A stretch of DNA of 64,000 bases, from positions 2,249,001-2,313,000 of the forward strand of contig OX044354.1 of assembly GCA_943846615.1 (NCBI GenBank). Reading direction: 5' to 3'. Position numbers and translations under genes: made by a program. Source of the stretch: an uncultured Amylibacter sp. GTDB taxonomy: Bacteria; Pseudomonadota; Alphaproteobacteria; Rhodobacterales; Rhodobacteraceae. Positions 1-9,350 of the stretch are shown in pieces (the first letter of the stretch is position 1; each line of letters opens with the position of its first letter). The notes below the pieces were generated by a model. The model saw only the letters and a list, made by a program, of their open reading frames with translations, was not told the DNA's origin and did no database searches.

Positions 1-51
1 GATAAATTCCTGTTCGCATAATCTGTTTAATCAGATTCGCCGTTGGGCTCT

Positions 52-65
52 TTGATCTAGGTCAA
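52..65. promoter_or_regulatory. FNR/FnrL box (one mismatch), probably for the next operon to the left
   Basis: TTGAT-CTAG-GTCAA matches the FNR consensus TTGAT-N4-ATCAA except for one base. It sits 78 bp beyond the ccoP stop codon. In related genomes ccoGHIS often follows ccoNOQP on the same strand, so the likely target is a leftward gene outside the window; that is inference. Confidence 0.6.
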
Positions 66-68
66 AGA

Positions 69-102
69 CCCGAAGCAGAGTTTGCGAACAGGCTGCTTCG
101 GG
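69..102 (-). terminator. Hairpin after ccoP, possible terminator
   Basis: A perfect 10-bp stem (CCCGAAGCAG at 69-78 pairs with CTGCTTCGGG at 93-102) with a 14-nt loop lies 42 bp past the ccoP stop codon. On the minus strand it is followed only by a short weak T run (TCTTTG), so it may be a leaky terminator or an mRNA 3'-end stabiliser. Confidence 0.5.
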
Positions 103-143
103 ATGTTGTTGGGCGCGAAAGGGGGGGAATGCGCCCAAACGAA

Positions 144-1007
144 CTACTCGCCTCCACCCAAGGCATGAACATAGAGTGATACGGCACGGACATCTTCGTC
201 CGATAAGCGTTGCCCCCATGCGGGCATAACGCCGTAACGCGCCTGCTTGACGGTTGTGGTCAGGGTTTCTCGATCACCACCATACAGCCAGATTGCATCC
301 GCCAGATTTGGCGCACCTTGTTCACGATCACCTTTGGCATCGTCGCCGTGACATGACGCACAATTATCTGCGTAAACTGTTTCGCCCTGACGGGCGAGAT
401 CCGAGTTAAATTCGGTGTTGGACAGGCTGATTACATATTCAACGACCGCGGTGATATCATCGTTTTCCAAAATGTCTTTGAAGGCAGGCATTTGTGAAAA
501 ATGGGCGTCTTCGTCCGTTTCATTGCGAATACCGTGGGCAACTGTGGTTGAAATTTCATCGATTGAACCACCCCACAACCAGTTGTCATCCAATAGGTTT
601 GGATACCCTTTACTGCCGGCAGCACCAGAGCCGTGACATTGGCTACACTGAGCGCGGAAGACAGAGCCGCCGCGGGCAATGCCGTAACGGTGCAAGTCGC
701 TGGTGGCAGGTAATTCAGATAGATCAGCCGCAATCAATTGCGCGACCAAACCTTGATTTTTTTGCTCGTGTTCGACGATTTGTTCGGCAACTTCGGCGCG
801 TGTGGAATATCCCAACAAACCTGTTGTTGCACCCGACAGCATTGGCCATGCGGGGTAGGCGATTGAATACCCAACGCCCCAAACGATACAGCCGTACAAG
901 GTCCATAGCCACCAACGCGGTAAGGGATTGTTCAACTCTTCGATACCGTCCCAACTGTGGCCCGTTGTTTCGACGCCTGTTGGTTCATCAATTTTATCTT
1001 TTTTCAT
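144..1007 (-). CDS. ccoP: cbb3-type cytochrome c oxidase subunit CcoP (diheme)
   Basis: Diheme membrane-anchored cytochrome c subunit of the high-affinity cbb3 oxidase; it passes electrons to CcoO/CcoN on the periplasmic side. An N-terminal soluble stretch is followed by one transmembrane segment (WWLWTLYGCIVWGVGY) and two cytochrome c domains with CxxCH heme sites CSQCH and CASCH. The upstream reading frame reaches 1076, but the ATG at 1007 (MKKDKIDEP) is preceded by GAAGG at proper spacing, giving 287 residues, and overlaps the ccoQ end by 14 bp, as expected for translational coupling. It is the last gene of ccoNOQP and is controlled with it by the FNR box at 3657. Confidence 0.95.
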   Translation of the reverse strand: MKKDKIDEPTGVETTGHSWDGIEELNNPLPRWWLWTLYGCIVWGVGYSIAYPAWPMLSGATTGLLGYSTRAEVAEQIVEHEQKNQGLVAQLIAADLSELPATSDLHRYGIARGGSVFRAQCSQCHGSGAAGSKGYPNLLDDNWLWGGSIDEISTTVAHGIRNETDEDAHFSQMPAFKDILENDDITAVVEYVISLSNTEFNSDLARQGETVYADNCASCHGDDAKGDREQGAPNLADAIWLYGGDRETLTTTVKQARYGVMPAWGQRLSDEDVRAVSLYVHALGGGE

Positions 1008-1221
1008 CTGAAGCGCCTTCCAGTTTGTCTGTGCATTTGCAGTCCGGACATTTGCTTGAACAGCCCACGGTTTCATTCCGAAATGGGATCATGCTGGCGT
1101 CTTTGCGTGCTTTTGCTTGGCTGGGTAGAAATGCCCAGATGCCTGCGCCTACAAAGAATGCGAACATTGCCAACAGAACCCAACTGTCTGCAAATTCACG
1201 AAGTAGAGAATAGGTTTCCAT
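994..1221 (-). CDS. ccoQ: cbb3-type cytochrome oxidase small subunit CcoQ/FixQ
   Basis: A 75-residue single-span membrane protein between ccoO and ccoP. It has the transmembrane segment WVLLAMFAFFVGAGIWAF and a polar cytoplasmic tail. CcoQ proteins stabilise the cbb3 complex, especially in the presence of oxygen. The tail is longer than in minimal CcoQ proteins and has a CxDCxC-like cysteine cluster (CSSKCPDCKC), which is not needed for the family assignment and has no function I can name. It overlaps ccoP by 14 bp and starts 11 bp after ccoO. Confidence 0.9.
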   Translation of the reverse strand: METYSLLREFADSWVLLAMFAFFVGAGIWAFLPSQAKARKDASMIPFRNETVGCSSKCPDCKCTDKLEGASDEKR

Positions 1222-1232
1222 GTGTTTGCCTC

Positions 1233-1958
1233 CTATCGGCTGGCGTCTGGTGTGAAGGTTGAGAAATCGACCATGGTGCCCATGACCTGAAGGTATGCCA
1301 CCAAAGCATCCATTTCCGTCAGGGCCTTTTGGCCATCAAAGTTCGCAACGGCGGCACCTGGGTAGCGTTCCAACATGCCATCGTAATCCGCCTCTGGGTC
1401 CGCTTGGACATAGAAGTCATCTGATGCCATTTGAATTTGTTCATCTGTGTAGGGTACACCTACGAAACGATGCGTTTTTAATAATGCTTCGATGTGTTCT
1501 GGTTCAATTTTAGCATCCATTAGGAATGAATATTTAGGCATGATGCTCTCGGGAACGACGGATTGTGGATCGATCAAGTGATCCACATGCCACGCATCAG
1601 AGTAGCGTTGGCCGACGCGGGCCAAATCTGGCCCAGTACGTTTCGATCCCCATTGGAAGGGGTGGTCATACATACTCTCTGCTGCCAATGAATAATGACC
1701 GTAGCGTTCGACCTCGTCACGCATTGGACGGATCATTTGGCTGTGACAGGTGTAACAACCCTCACGGACATAAATATCGCGACCAGTTAGTTCCAACGGA
1801 CTGTAGGGGCGGACACCTTCGACTTCTTCGATGGTGTTTTCCAGCCAAAACAGCGGTGCGATTTCCACCAAGCCGCCAACGGATACCACCAGCAAAGAAA
1901 AGGTCAGAAGCAGTGTTGGACTTTTCTCTATGATGGCGTGTTTATCAAGTATTGCCAT
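1233..1958 (-). CDS. ccoO: cbb3-type cytochrome c oxidase subunit CcoO (monoheme)
   Basis: Monoheme cytochrome c subunit of the cbb3 oxidase, 241 residues. It has an N-terminal membrane anchor ([22 protein letters not shown]), then the heme-binding CYTCH with the typical following SQMIRP and RYGHYS stretches of CcoO, and a downstream candidate axial methionine in ESIMPKYSF. It takes electrons from CcoP and hands them to the heme b/b3-Cu centre of CcoN. It begins 11 bp after the ccoN stop codon in the same operon. Confidence 0.96.
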   Translation of the reverse strand: MAILDKHAIIEKSPTLLLTFSLLVVSVGGLVEIAPLFWLENTIEEVEGVRPYSPLELTGRDIYVREGCYTCHSQMIRPMRDEVERYGHYSLAAESMYDHPFQWGSKRTGPDLARVGQRYSDAWHVDHLIDPQSVVPESIMPKYSFLMDAKIEPEHIEALLKTHRFVGVPYTDEQIQMASDDFYVQADPEADYDGMLERYPGAAVANFDGQKALTEMDALVAYLQVMGTMVDFSTFTPDASR

Positions 1959-1969
1959 TGTTATATTCC

Positions 1970-3574
1970 TTATTCTGCTGGGATTGCGTTAGGCAGTGGG
2001 GCATGCACTGGCTTTGCCCCACGAATTGTCATCCACATGTTCCAGACCATGATCAATGCACCTGACAGGAACATCACACCGCCTAAACCACGCACCACAT
2101 ACATTGGGAACTTTGCGCTGACGGTATCGGCGAAAGAGTTGACCAAGAAGCCTTGGTCGTCGACCTCGCGCCACATCAAGCCTTCCATGATGCCGGTGAC
2201 CCACATTGAGGCGGCGTAAAGAACGATGCCTAATGTAGCCAACCAGAAGTGCCAGTTGATTGCAGACATGGAATACATCTGTTTGCGGCCCCACAGGCGT
2301 GGTGTCAGGAAGTAGATACATGCGAATGTGATCATACCGTTCCAACCAAGCGCACCAGAGTGTACGTGACCGATTGTCCAGTCTGTATAGTGGCTGAGTG
2401 AGTTCACGGCGCGGATCGACATCATCGGACCTTCGAATGTGGACATGCCGTAGAAGCCAAGTGACAAAACGAACATCCGCAGGATTGGGTCTGTGCGTAA
2501 TTTGTCCCATGCACCTTGCAGGGTCATCAGGCCGTTAATCATACCACCCCAGCTGGGCATCCAAAGGATGATGGAAAACACCATGCCAAGTGTCGAAGCC
2601 CAGTCAGGCAATGCCGTGTAGTGCAAGTGGTGTGGACCAGCCCAGATGTATAGGAAGATCAACGCCCAGAAGTGGATGATTGAAAGCTTATAACTGTAAA
2701 CAGGACGTTCCGCCTGTTTGGGAACGAAGTAGTACATCATGCCCAAGAAACCAGCGGTAAGGAAGAAGCCAACGGCGTTGTGGCCATACCACCACTGTGT
2801 CATCGCGTCCTGAACACCAGAGAAGACTTGTACTGATTTACTGCCCCAGAACGAAACTGGGATCGACAGGTTGTTAATCAGGTGCAGCATCGCAACTGTG
2901 ATGATGAAAGAAAGGTAGAACCAGTTTGCTACATAGATGTGCTTTTCGCGGCGATTGAAGATGGTGCCAAGGTATACGGCCAAATATGCCAGCCATACGA
3001 TGGTCAACCAGATATCAACATACCATTCAGGCTCTGCGTACTCTTTGGATTGGGTCGAGCCCAACAGGTAACCCGTTGCGGCCAATACGATGAAGATTTG
3101 GTATCCCCAAAAAACGAACCAAGCGGTTTTACCACCCCACAGGCGCACGCCACTGGTGCGTTGAACCACGTAAAACGATGTGGCGATCAAGGCGTTGCCG
3201 CCAAACGCAAAAATCACCGCACTGGTATGCAGTGGGCGTAAACGACCAAAGTTTGTGAAAGGTTGACCCCAATCGAAATTCAGCGACGGAAATGCCAACT
3301 GAAACGCAATAAAGGTTCCAACCAGGAACCCTGCGATGCCCCAAAACGCGGTGGCGATGACGCCTGCGCGAATGACGCTGTCGGAATATTTCCCCTGATC
3401 TGGGGCCACTTTGATGGGTTCGTCGATGTTACGTAACACCATTATGAAAACGCCGATGGCGATTAACATGATGATAAATGCGTGCGTTTTATACGCGGCA
3501 TCGATTCCCCAGTTGGTACCAAGCGCGGCGACAAAAGCGATTAAAGCGAGTAGTAATAGTTTGATATAGTTCAT
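1970..3574 (-). CDS. ccoN: cbb3-type cytochrome c oxidase catalytic subunit CcoN
   Basis: Catalytic heme-copper subunit that reduces O2 to water and pumps protons, used at low oxygen. At 534 residues it has the full family length, with 12 or more hydrophobic helices. Visible ligand regions are [10 protein letters not shown] (H116, low-spin heme), [11 protein letters not shown] and the [11 protein letters not shown] pair (copper and heme region), and [14 protein letters not shown] for the heme irons. It leads ccoNOQP, which runs to 144 with gaps or overlaps of under 15 bp. A perfect FNR box is centred 89 bp upstream of its start codon, so it should be induced by FnrL when oxygen falls. Confidence 0.97.
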   Translation of the reverse strand: MNYIKLLLLALIAFVAALGTNWGIDAAYKTHAFIIMLIAIGVFIMVLRNIDEPIKVAPDQGKYSDSVIRAGVIATAFWGIAGFLVGTFIAFQLAFPSLNFDWGQPFTNFGRLRPLHTSAVIFAFGGNALIATSFYVVQRTSGVRLWGGKTAWFVFWGYQIFIVLAATGYLLGSTQSKEYAEPEWYVDIWLTIVWLAYLAVYLGTIFNRREKHIYVANWFYLSFIITVAMLHLINNLSIPVSFWGSKSVQVFSGVQDAMTQWWYGHNAVGFFLTAGFLGMMYYFVPKQAERPVYSYKLSIIHFWALIFLYIWAGPHHLHYTALPDWASTLGMVFSIILWMPSWGGMINGLMTLQGAWDKLRTDPILRMFVLSLGFYGMSTFEGPMMSIRAVNSLSHYTDWTIGHVHSGALGWNGMITFACIYFLTPRLWGRKQMYSMSAINWHFWLATLGIVLYAASMWVTGIMEGLMWREVDDQGFLVNSFADTVSAKFPMYVVRGLGGVMFLSGALIMVWNMWMTIRGAKPVHAPLPNAIPAE

Positions 3575-3656
3575 AAAAAAGCCCTCGAATGTGTAAAGGC
3601 TTCGCTAGATGCCCCTGTTCGTGGATTCTTTTTAGAAAATTGGTTTTGGTTGGTCT

Positions 3657-3670
3657 TTGATCTGAATCAA
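3657..3670. promoter_or_regulatory. FNR/FnrL box upstream of ccoNOQP
   Basis: TTGAT-CTGA-ATCAA is an exact match to the FNR consensus half-sites. It lies between the end of fnrL and the start of ccoN, centred 89 bp from the ccoN ATG. If it acts at -41.5 the transcript would start near 3622. Confidence 0.88.
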
Positions 3671-3686
3671 GTTCGCGATTTAAAGA

Positions 3687-4421
3687 TCAAGAAATCATTC
3701 CGCCGTCGTTGTCGTCGCCCGTTGCATCGTGCAGTGCGGCAAGATTCAAAACTTCAAAATTGCGACGATCAATGAATGCAATGATTTTATCGTTCTTAAG
3801 TGCGTTTAACTGACGGCTGACGGTTTCCAGTGTTAGGCCCAGATAATTCGAAATCTGATCCCGTGTCATAGGCAGGGTCATTTCGTGTTGAGTGCCATCG
3901 GCGTCTGGATTGCGCGAACGACGCGCCAGCATTTCAAGAAATGTCGCCACCTTCTCACGCGCGGTTTTACGACCCAGCAACAGCATCCAATCGCGCGCCG
4001 CATCTAATTCATCCAAGGCCAATTCCATTAGGCGCTGGGCGACATGTGGTGTTTCATCAACCAGTTTTTCAAATGGTCGACGAGAAAAACAACACAGTGT
4101 TACATCCGTGGTGGCAGTTACGTCGAAATCGATTTCTTGGCGGCCAGGGCGCCCGATGAAATCGGATGGTAGTAACAGACCAACCATTTGTGTACGCCCA
4201 TCTTCCATTGTTTTAGACAATGTCGCCACGCCTGAAACAACGGATGCCACGTAAACCAATTCCTCGCCGCGCCACAAAATTGGATCACCTGCGGCGAATG
4301 TACGATATGATTTCATTCCTTCAAGGATACCAAGTTCGTCATCATCGCATCGTGCACAAACCGCACGGTGGCGAATTGGGCATTCACTGCAGCGGACGAT
4401 GTTAGAATCTGGAATTTTCAT
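3687..4421 (-). CDS. fnrL: Crp/Fnr-family oxygen-sensing regulator FnrL
   Basis: Global regulator that binds DNA as a dimer when its [4Fe-4S] cluster is intact under low oxygen. Of 244 residues, the N-terminus carries C11, C14, C22 and C25 and the beta-roll carries the CC pair at 110-111, together able to supply four cluster ligands. The effector-domain motif GLLLPSDFIGR and the C-terminal helix-turn-helix (ISNYLGLTLETVSRQLNAL, with the E-SR recognition residues) match FNR. It lies between two of its expected targets, ccoNOQP and hemN. An FNR box lies 5 nt before its own start codon, which suggests self-repression. Confidence 0.93.
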   Translation of the reverse strand: MKIPDSNIVRCSECPIRHRAVCARCDDDELGILEGMKSYRTFAAGDPILWRGEELVYVASVVSGVATLSKTMEDGRTQMVGLLLPSDFIGRPGRQEIDFDVTATTDVTLCCFSRRPFEKLVDETPHVAQRLMELALDELDAARDWMLLLGRKTAREKVATFLEMLARRSRNPDADGTQHEMTLPMTRDQISNYLGLTLETVSRQLNALKNDKIIAFIDRRNFEVLNLAALHDATGDDNDGGMIS

Positions 4422-4426
4422 AATGA

Positions 4427-4440
4427 TTGATCTGGATCAA
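4427..4440. promoter_or_regulatory. FNR/FnrL box shared by fnrL and hemN
   Basis: TTGAT-CTGG-ATCAA is an exact consensus match in the divergent fnrL-hemN gap. Its centre is 12 bp from the fnrL start codon, a roadblock position, and exactly 41.5 bp before the ATG at 4475 of hemN, the spacing of a class II activating site. Confidence 0.87.
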
Positions 4441-4474
4441 GGAAAGATACCTAAGAGTAGCAAATAATACCCAA

Positions 4475-5830
4475 ATGGAAAAGATGAAACATTTACAAGA
4501 TAACGGGCTATTTGACGCGCAGGTACCACGTTACACTAGTTATCCGCCCGCGAACCATTTTCAGGTCGATGTAGGTCGTAAAAATCAGGCGCGTTGGCTG
4601 GCGGCTGTGCCAGCGAATTCCAGTATTTCGCTGTATATCCACATTCCCTTTTGCAAACGGTTGTGCTGGTTTTGCGCATGTCGAACACAGGGTACGAAAA
4701 CCTTGCGACCCGTTGATGCATATGTGGAGTATTTAAAACAAGAATTGACCAAAGTGCGCACTGCTTTGCCTGACTTGATTAAGATCAGTCGACTGCATTT
4801 GGGTGGGGGGACACCGACGATTTTGTCACCAGAAACAATGAAATCCCTTTTGACATCGGTATTCGACAGGTTCGATGTGGAAAAAGAGTTCGAGTTTTCG
4901 GTTGAAATCGATCCGACAGAGGCAAGCGATGCGCTGTTGCAGGTGTTAGTGGGTTTTGGAATGAACCGTGCCAGTATCGGCGTGCAGGATTTTTCCGAGA
5001 AAACCCAACAAGCAATCGGAAGATTGCAAAGCGTTGAACAGACGAAAAACGTTGTTTCGTTTTTACGGAACCGTGGGGTTCAAAGCTTGAACATGGATTT
5101 GCTGTATGGGTTGCCACACCAAACCAGCGAGACGTTTCGAAAAACCTTGGAGGAAGTGGCGAAAATGATGCCGGATCGCTTGGCTATTTACGGGTATGCG
5201 CACGTACCATGGATGTCGAAACGCCAGGTTATGATTAAGCAGGAACATTTGCCTGATAATATACAACGCTATGAGTTGTCAGAGATTGCGCGAAAGGCTT
5301 TCGTCGCGAAGGGGTACGTTCCCATCGGCATTGATCATTTTGCGCTGCCCGAAGATGGGTTGTCGATTGCCAATAATTCGAACCAGATTAGGCGAAATTT
5401 TCAGGGGTATACGGACGATAATGCCACCACTTTGATCGGGGTTGGTGCATCGGCGATTTCCCATTTTCCGCAGGGTTACGTGCAAAATGCACCCGCAACG
5501 TCGGCATACCAAGATCGGATCAGCCACGAAGGTTTAGCTGGCCATAAGGGGTATTTGATGTCGGACAGGGATCACTTGATTGCCAAAATGGTAGAAGGTC
5601 TGATGTGTAATTTCAAACTAGATAGCGCGGATTTATTAGGCGAATTCCCAAACGAAGAGTCATTTGTGACGCAAACTGTTTTGCACCTTAAAAGCAAGTT
5701 CCCAGATTCATTTTCAATTTCGAAAAACGCCCTGACATTGCGACATCATGCAAAACCATTGGTGCGGATTGTTGCGAAAGAGATCGATGACTTTGCCTGC
5801 GAGGCGACAGCCCATTCATCTGCTATCTAA
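4475..5830 (+). CDS. hemN: Oxygen-independent coproporphyrinogen III oxidase (radical SAM)
   Basis: Converts coproporphyrinogen III to protoporphyrinogen IX without oxygen, in the cytoplasm, supplying heme when HemF cannot work. It has the radical-SAM cysteine motif FCKRLCWFC (CX3CX2C), the N-terminal VPRYTSYPPANHF signature of true HemN, and LHLGGGTPT. The frame is open back to a TTG at 4427, but that TTG lies inside the FNR box and is rejected. ATG 4475 (451 aa) and ATG 4484 (448 aa) both give normal family length; the latter has a weak GGA at short spacing. It is divergent from fnrL and overlaps the end of the next gene tail to tail by 4 bp. Confidence 0.94.
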   Translation: MEKMKHLQDNGLFDAQVPRYTSYPPANHFQVDVGRKNQARWLAAVPANSSISLYIHIPFCKRLCWFCACRTQGTKTLRPVDAYVEYLKQELTKVRTALPDLIKISRLHLGGGTPTILSPETMKSLLTSVFDRFDVEKEFEFSVEIDPTEASDALLQVLVGFGMNRASIGVQDFSEKTQQAIGRLQSVEQTKNVVSFLRNRGVQSLNMDLLYGLPHQTSETFRKTLEEVAKMMPDRLAIYGYAHVPWMSKRQVMIKQEHLPDNIQRYELSEIARKAFVAKGYVPIGIDHFALPEDGLSIANNSNQIRRNFQGYTDDNATTLIGVGASAISHFPQGYVQNAPATSAYQDRISHEGLAGHKGYLMSDRDHLIAKMVEGLMCNFKLDSADLLGEFPNEESFVTQTVLHLKSKFPDSFSISKNALTLRHHAKPLVRIVAKEIDDFACEATAHSSAI

Positions 5831-8800
5831 ATTTGGTTTAGGCTATGTTGCGCCGCTTTTAGGTCCGCTTGGTATTGTGTAAAGCTTCGTTCTTTTACAT
5901 GACCAAAACCGCGAACTTTTTGCGCTAAGCGTAGTGTCTTAACCGTAGCATCGTAGCGCGTTTCCGTGAGGGCGTTGCACAAATCAGTGACCAGAGCCGC
6001 ATAATCCACGATCAACTGGCGCTCCATTTTTCGCTCAGCAGTTTTACCAAATACGTCGAATTTACCACCGCGCAAAAACTTGGCTTTCGTCAACAGGCGC
6101 ATAGCTGGTAATATCCATGGTCCAAATGTTCGTTTGATTGGTGCGCCAGTTGTTGGGTTTCGTTTTGAAAAAATCGGTGGCGCCATGTGAAACCGTAACT
6201 TTTCCACGCCTTCGAATTGCGCGGTCAGACCTGTGTGAAAGGTGTCGGTGGTGAACAAGCGCGCCACCTCGTATTCATCTTTGTAGGCCATTAACTTAAA
6301 AAATGTATCCGCAACGACATGCGATAGTTTTCGATCAGTATGCGTGTCGGAATGGCGCACAGCCTCGAGCAATTGTGCATATTTTTCGGCGTATTGTTGG
6401 TTTTGGTACAGGGTTAATGTCGCGACATGACGAGACATTTTATCGGCAAGCGTTTCGGGTGCACTATCGTCGTCAGTGTTCAACTCCGCCAAGACGAAAT
6501 CTGGTTGTTGCACCCAAATCCGCCCCCATTCAAATGCTTTCTTGTTGAACGTAACTTGCACGTCATTCAGTTCCAGCGCGCGATGGATGGATCCTTCGTG
6601 AAGTGGTAGAAAACCATGTTGATAGGCCACGCCAAGCATGAACATATTTGTTGCAATAGAGTTTCCCATCAATTGTGTCGCCATGCGCGTCGCATCCGCG
6701 AAAACGGCAGCATTTTTTTCCACTGATGTGGTCAATCGTTCGCGCATTACGTCGACGGGTAGGGTGAATTCGGTGTCTTTGATGAAATCTGCTGTGGTCA
6801 TTTCTGCCAGATTTATCACCATGCGCGTCCTACCCTTGGTCACCGTATCCAGCAAGGGATCGCCGGCGGATACCACAATATCACAGCCCAAAACCAGGTC
6901 TGCGCCACCTGGTGCGATGCGGATCGTTTTGATGTCATCAGCATTGTTTGCGATCGCGATATGCGATGTGACCGCGCCGCCCTTTTGCGCCAATCCCGCC
7001 ATATCAATCGTGCCGCTTCCCTTGCCTTCGATATGGGCGGCCATACCCAAGATTGCACCGATGGTTACGACGCCTGTGCCGCCAACGCCTGTCAGTGCGA
7101 TGGCGTATGGGCCGTTGTTCAGGTTAACGGATGACGTGGGTTCATCCAATTGGGGGAGAGTGGCGTGAACAGGTGCTGGTTTGCGTAAGTTGCCACCGAT
7201 CACGGACACGAAAGAGGGGCAGAAACCTTTGACACAGGAGAAATCTTTGTTACAGGCGGATTGGTCGATTTTGCGTTTACGACCATTTTGCGTTTCCAAA
7301 GGGGTAATCGCCACGCAATTGGATTGTACTCCACAATCGCCACAGCCCTCGCAGACGTCTGGGTTTATGTATAGATGTTCCTTTGGATCATCCAGAGTGC
7401 CGCGTTTCCGTCTTCGCCGCTTCTCGGTTGCGCAGGTCTGTTCGTATAACAGCACGGTGACGCCATCGACATTTGATAACGTTTCTTGGACAGGGATCAG
7501 ATCGTCGCGGTGGTTGATCGTTGTGCCGTCTGGAAAGATGGATTTACTGTATAAGTCAGGGCGATCAGATACGAAGGCGATGCGTTTCACGCCAGTTGCG
7601 GCGACTTCGGCGGCGATAATTTGTGGTGTCAGATCGCCTTCGTGTGCTTGTCCACCCGTCATTGCGACGGCGTCGTTATACAGGATTTTAAAGGTGATAT
7701 TAACCTTGCTGGCTACGGCTGCACGTATTGACATGATGCCTGAATGGTTATATGTGCCATCACCCAAATTTTGAAATACATGGCTACGCTTTGAAAACTT
7801 GCTCTCGCCAATCCAATTGGCGCCTTCACCACCCATGTGGGTGTAGCCTTCGGTATTGCGATCCATGTTTTGAACCATCCAATGGCACCCGATCCCTGCG
7901 TAACCACGCGCGCCTTCGGGCAAAATCGTTGAACTGTTATGTGGGCAGCCTGCGCAAAAATATGGTTTGCGGGCGACGTCCAGTTTCAGACGCTCTTGGG
8001 CCATATTTTCAGACAGTTTGGCGACGGCCATTGCAACCGCTTTATTTTTGGTTTTTGCAACGACACGTTCGCCAATCGCCAGTGCGATTTGTTTTGGGTT
8101 TAGGGCGTATTCGGATTGGAATAATGTATTTTCTTCCTCGTCGCATTTACCAATGATGCTGGGTTGGTTTTCCATACCGTACAGGATTTCGCGCACTTGG
8201 GTTTCCATCAGGCCGCGCTTCTCTTCAACCACGATGACTTGATCCAAAGTCTTCGCAAAGTTACGCAACCCTTGGGGATCCATGGGGTAAACCATACCAA
8301 CCTTGTAGACAGAGATACCTAAAGTTTCGGCGTGATCGCGATCGATGCCCAAAATGTGCAGGGACTGTAATACATCCATATAGGATTTGCCGGTGGAAAT
8401 AATGCCGATGCGTGGCTTGTTACCACCTGTGTATGTGATGCGGTTCAGATTATTTGCCCGCCCATAGGCAATCGCCGCATTAATTTTATGCTTATGTAGA
8501 CGTTTTTCTTGCTCTACCGGAACGTCATATGGGCGAATGTTCAATCCATCTGATGGCAAGGAGCACATCTTTGGAATTACAGGTGTGAAATCATCAATGT
8601 CTGATTTAATTGTTGCGGTTGCCTCAATAACATCTTTGACACATTTCAGGCCTACCCAAAGCCCAGAAAAACGAGACATTTGCCAACCGTGTAAGCCATA
8701 TTCGATTAAATCTTGAACCGTCGAGGGGGTCAAAACCGGCATCATCGCGTCCACCATGGCAAACTCACTCTGGTGACATGTTGTCGAGCTCTCGCATGTA

Positions 8801-9243
8801 TGATCGTCACCTAAGACTGCCAAAACGCCACCGTTTTTTGAGGTGCCTGCTAGATTTGCATGGCGAAAAACGTCCCCCGTACGATCTACGCCAGGGCCCT
8901 TGCCATACCACATACCGAACACGCCGTCATGTTTGCCTTCGCCGCGCATTTCGGCCTGTTGCGTGCCCCAAATAGCAGTCGCTGCAATGTCTTCGTTTAG
9001 GCCGGATTCAAATATGACATTGGCACCTGACAGATACCTTTGCGCGCGATGAAACTGACCGTCGACGCCGCCCAATGGCGATCCACGGTATCCAGAAATG
9101 TAACCTGCGGTATCTAGTCCAGATCGCTTATCTATTTCGGCACGCAATAAGCACAGGCGTATTAATGCCTGTGTTCCCGTAATCAAAATACTGCGCTCTT
9201 CTACGTTGAACTTATCGTCCAGACCGATTGACAACATTTCCAT
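5827..9243 (-). CDS. Indolepyruvate ferredoxin oxidoreductase family protein (fused subunits)
   Basis: Thiamine- and Fe-S-dependent 2-oxoacid:ferredoxin oxidoreductase, likely oxidising aryl-pyruvates from aromatic amino acids to acyl-CoAs. The 1138 residues contain, in order, a pyrimidine-binding/TPP half (YISGYRGSPLGG near the N-terminus; FCAGCPHNSS; GCHWMVQNMDR and LGDGTYNHSG of the TPP site), a ferredoxin-like cysteine cluster (CEGCGDC ... C ... CNKDFSCVKGFC), then a gamma-type domain beginning LTGVGGTGVVTIGA and a C-terminal extension. The fusion is the usual form of this family in alphaproteobacteria. The start has AGGAG 6 nt upstream. The MarR gene upstream on the same strand and the palindrome at 9286 suggest local regulation. 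Confidence 0.9.
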   Translation of the reverse strand: MEMLSIGLDDKFNVEERSILITGTQALIRLCLLRAEIDKRSGLDTAGYISGYRGSPLGGVDGQFHRAQRYLSGANVIFESGLNEDIAATAIWGTQQAEMRGEGKHDGVFGMWYGKGPGVDRTGDVFRHANLAGTSKNGGVLAVLGDDHTCESSTTCHQSEFAMVDAMMPVLTPSTVQDLIEYGLHGWQMSRFSGLWVGLKCVKDVIEATATIKSDIDDFTPVIPKMCSLPSDGLNIRPYDVPVEQEKRLHKHKINAAIAYGRANNLNRITYTGGNKPRIGIISTGKSYMDVLQSLHILGIDRDHAETLGISVYKVGMVYPMDPQGLRNFAKTLDQVIVVEEKRGLMETQVREILYGMENQPSIIGKCDEEENTLFQSEYALNPKQIALAIGERVVAKTKNKAVAMAVAKLSENMAQERLKLDVARKPYFCAGCPHNSSTILPEGARGYAGIGCHWMVQNMDRNTEGYTHMGGEGANWIGESKFSKRSHVFQNLGDGTYNHSGIMSIRAAVASKVNITFKILYNDAVAMTGGQAHEGDLTPQIIAAEVAATGVKRIAFVSDRPDLYSKSIFPDGTTINHRDDLIPVQETLSNVDGVTVLLYEQTCATEKRRRRKRGTLDDPKEHLYINPDVCEGCGDCGVQSNCVAITPLETQNGRKRKIDQSACNKDFSCVKGFCPSFVSVIGGNLRKPAPVHATLPQLDEPTSSVNLNNGPYAIALTGVGGTGVVTIGAILGMAAHIEGKGSGTIDMAGLAQKGGAVTSHIAIANNADDIKTIRIAPGGADLVLGCDIVVSAGDPLLDTVTKGRTRMVINLAEMTTADFIKDTEFTLPVDVMRERLTTSVEKNAAVFADATRMATQLMGNSIATNMFMLGVAYQHGFLPLHEGSIHRALELNDVQVTFNKKAFEWGRIWVQQPDFVLAELNTDDDSAPETLADKMSRHVATLTLYQNQQYAEKYAQLLEAVRHSDTHTDRKLSHVVADTFFKLMAYKDEYEVARLFTTDTFHTGLTAQFEGVEKLRFHMAPPIFSKRNPTTGAPIKRTFGPWILPAMRLLTKAKFLRGGKFDVFGKTAERKMERQLIVDYAALVTDLCNALTETRYDATVKTLRLAQKVRGFGHVKERSFTQYQADLKAAQHSLNQI

Positions 9244-9285
9244 GGGCGTCTCCTGATGGCAGAATTATGTTATTTCTAAATGCTC

Positions 9286-9306
9286 GCATGTAAGTTACTT
9301 GTATGC
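9286..9306. promoter_or_regulatory. Quasi-palindrome, candidate MarR operator
   Basis: The 21-bp site has half-sites GCATGTAAGT and ACTTGTATGC around a central T; the quartets GCAT, AAGT, ACTT and ATGC are perfectly symmetric. It is 43 bp before the oxidoreductase start codon and downstream of the marR gene. Assignment to MarR rests on position and size only. Confidence 0.5.
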
Positions 9307-9350
9307 AAGGTATTTGTGTTGCGCTTTGATTTAGATAAGAAATACGCGAA

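Noticed and set aside
4427..4475. TTG start for hemN at 4427
   Set aside because: The TTG is the first base triplet of the exact FNR box, and the extra 16 residues match nothing in HemN.
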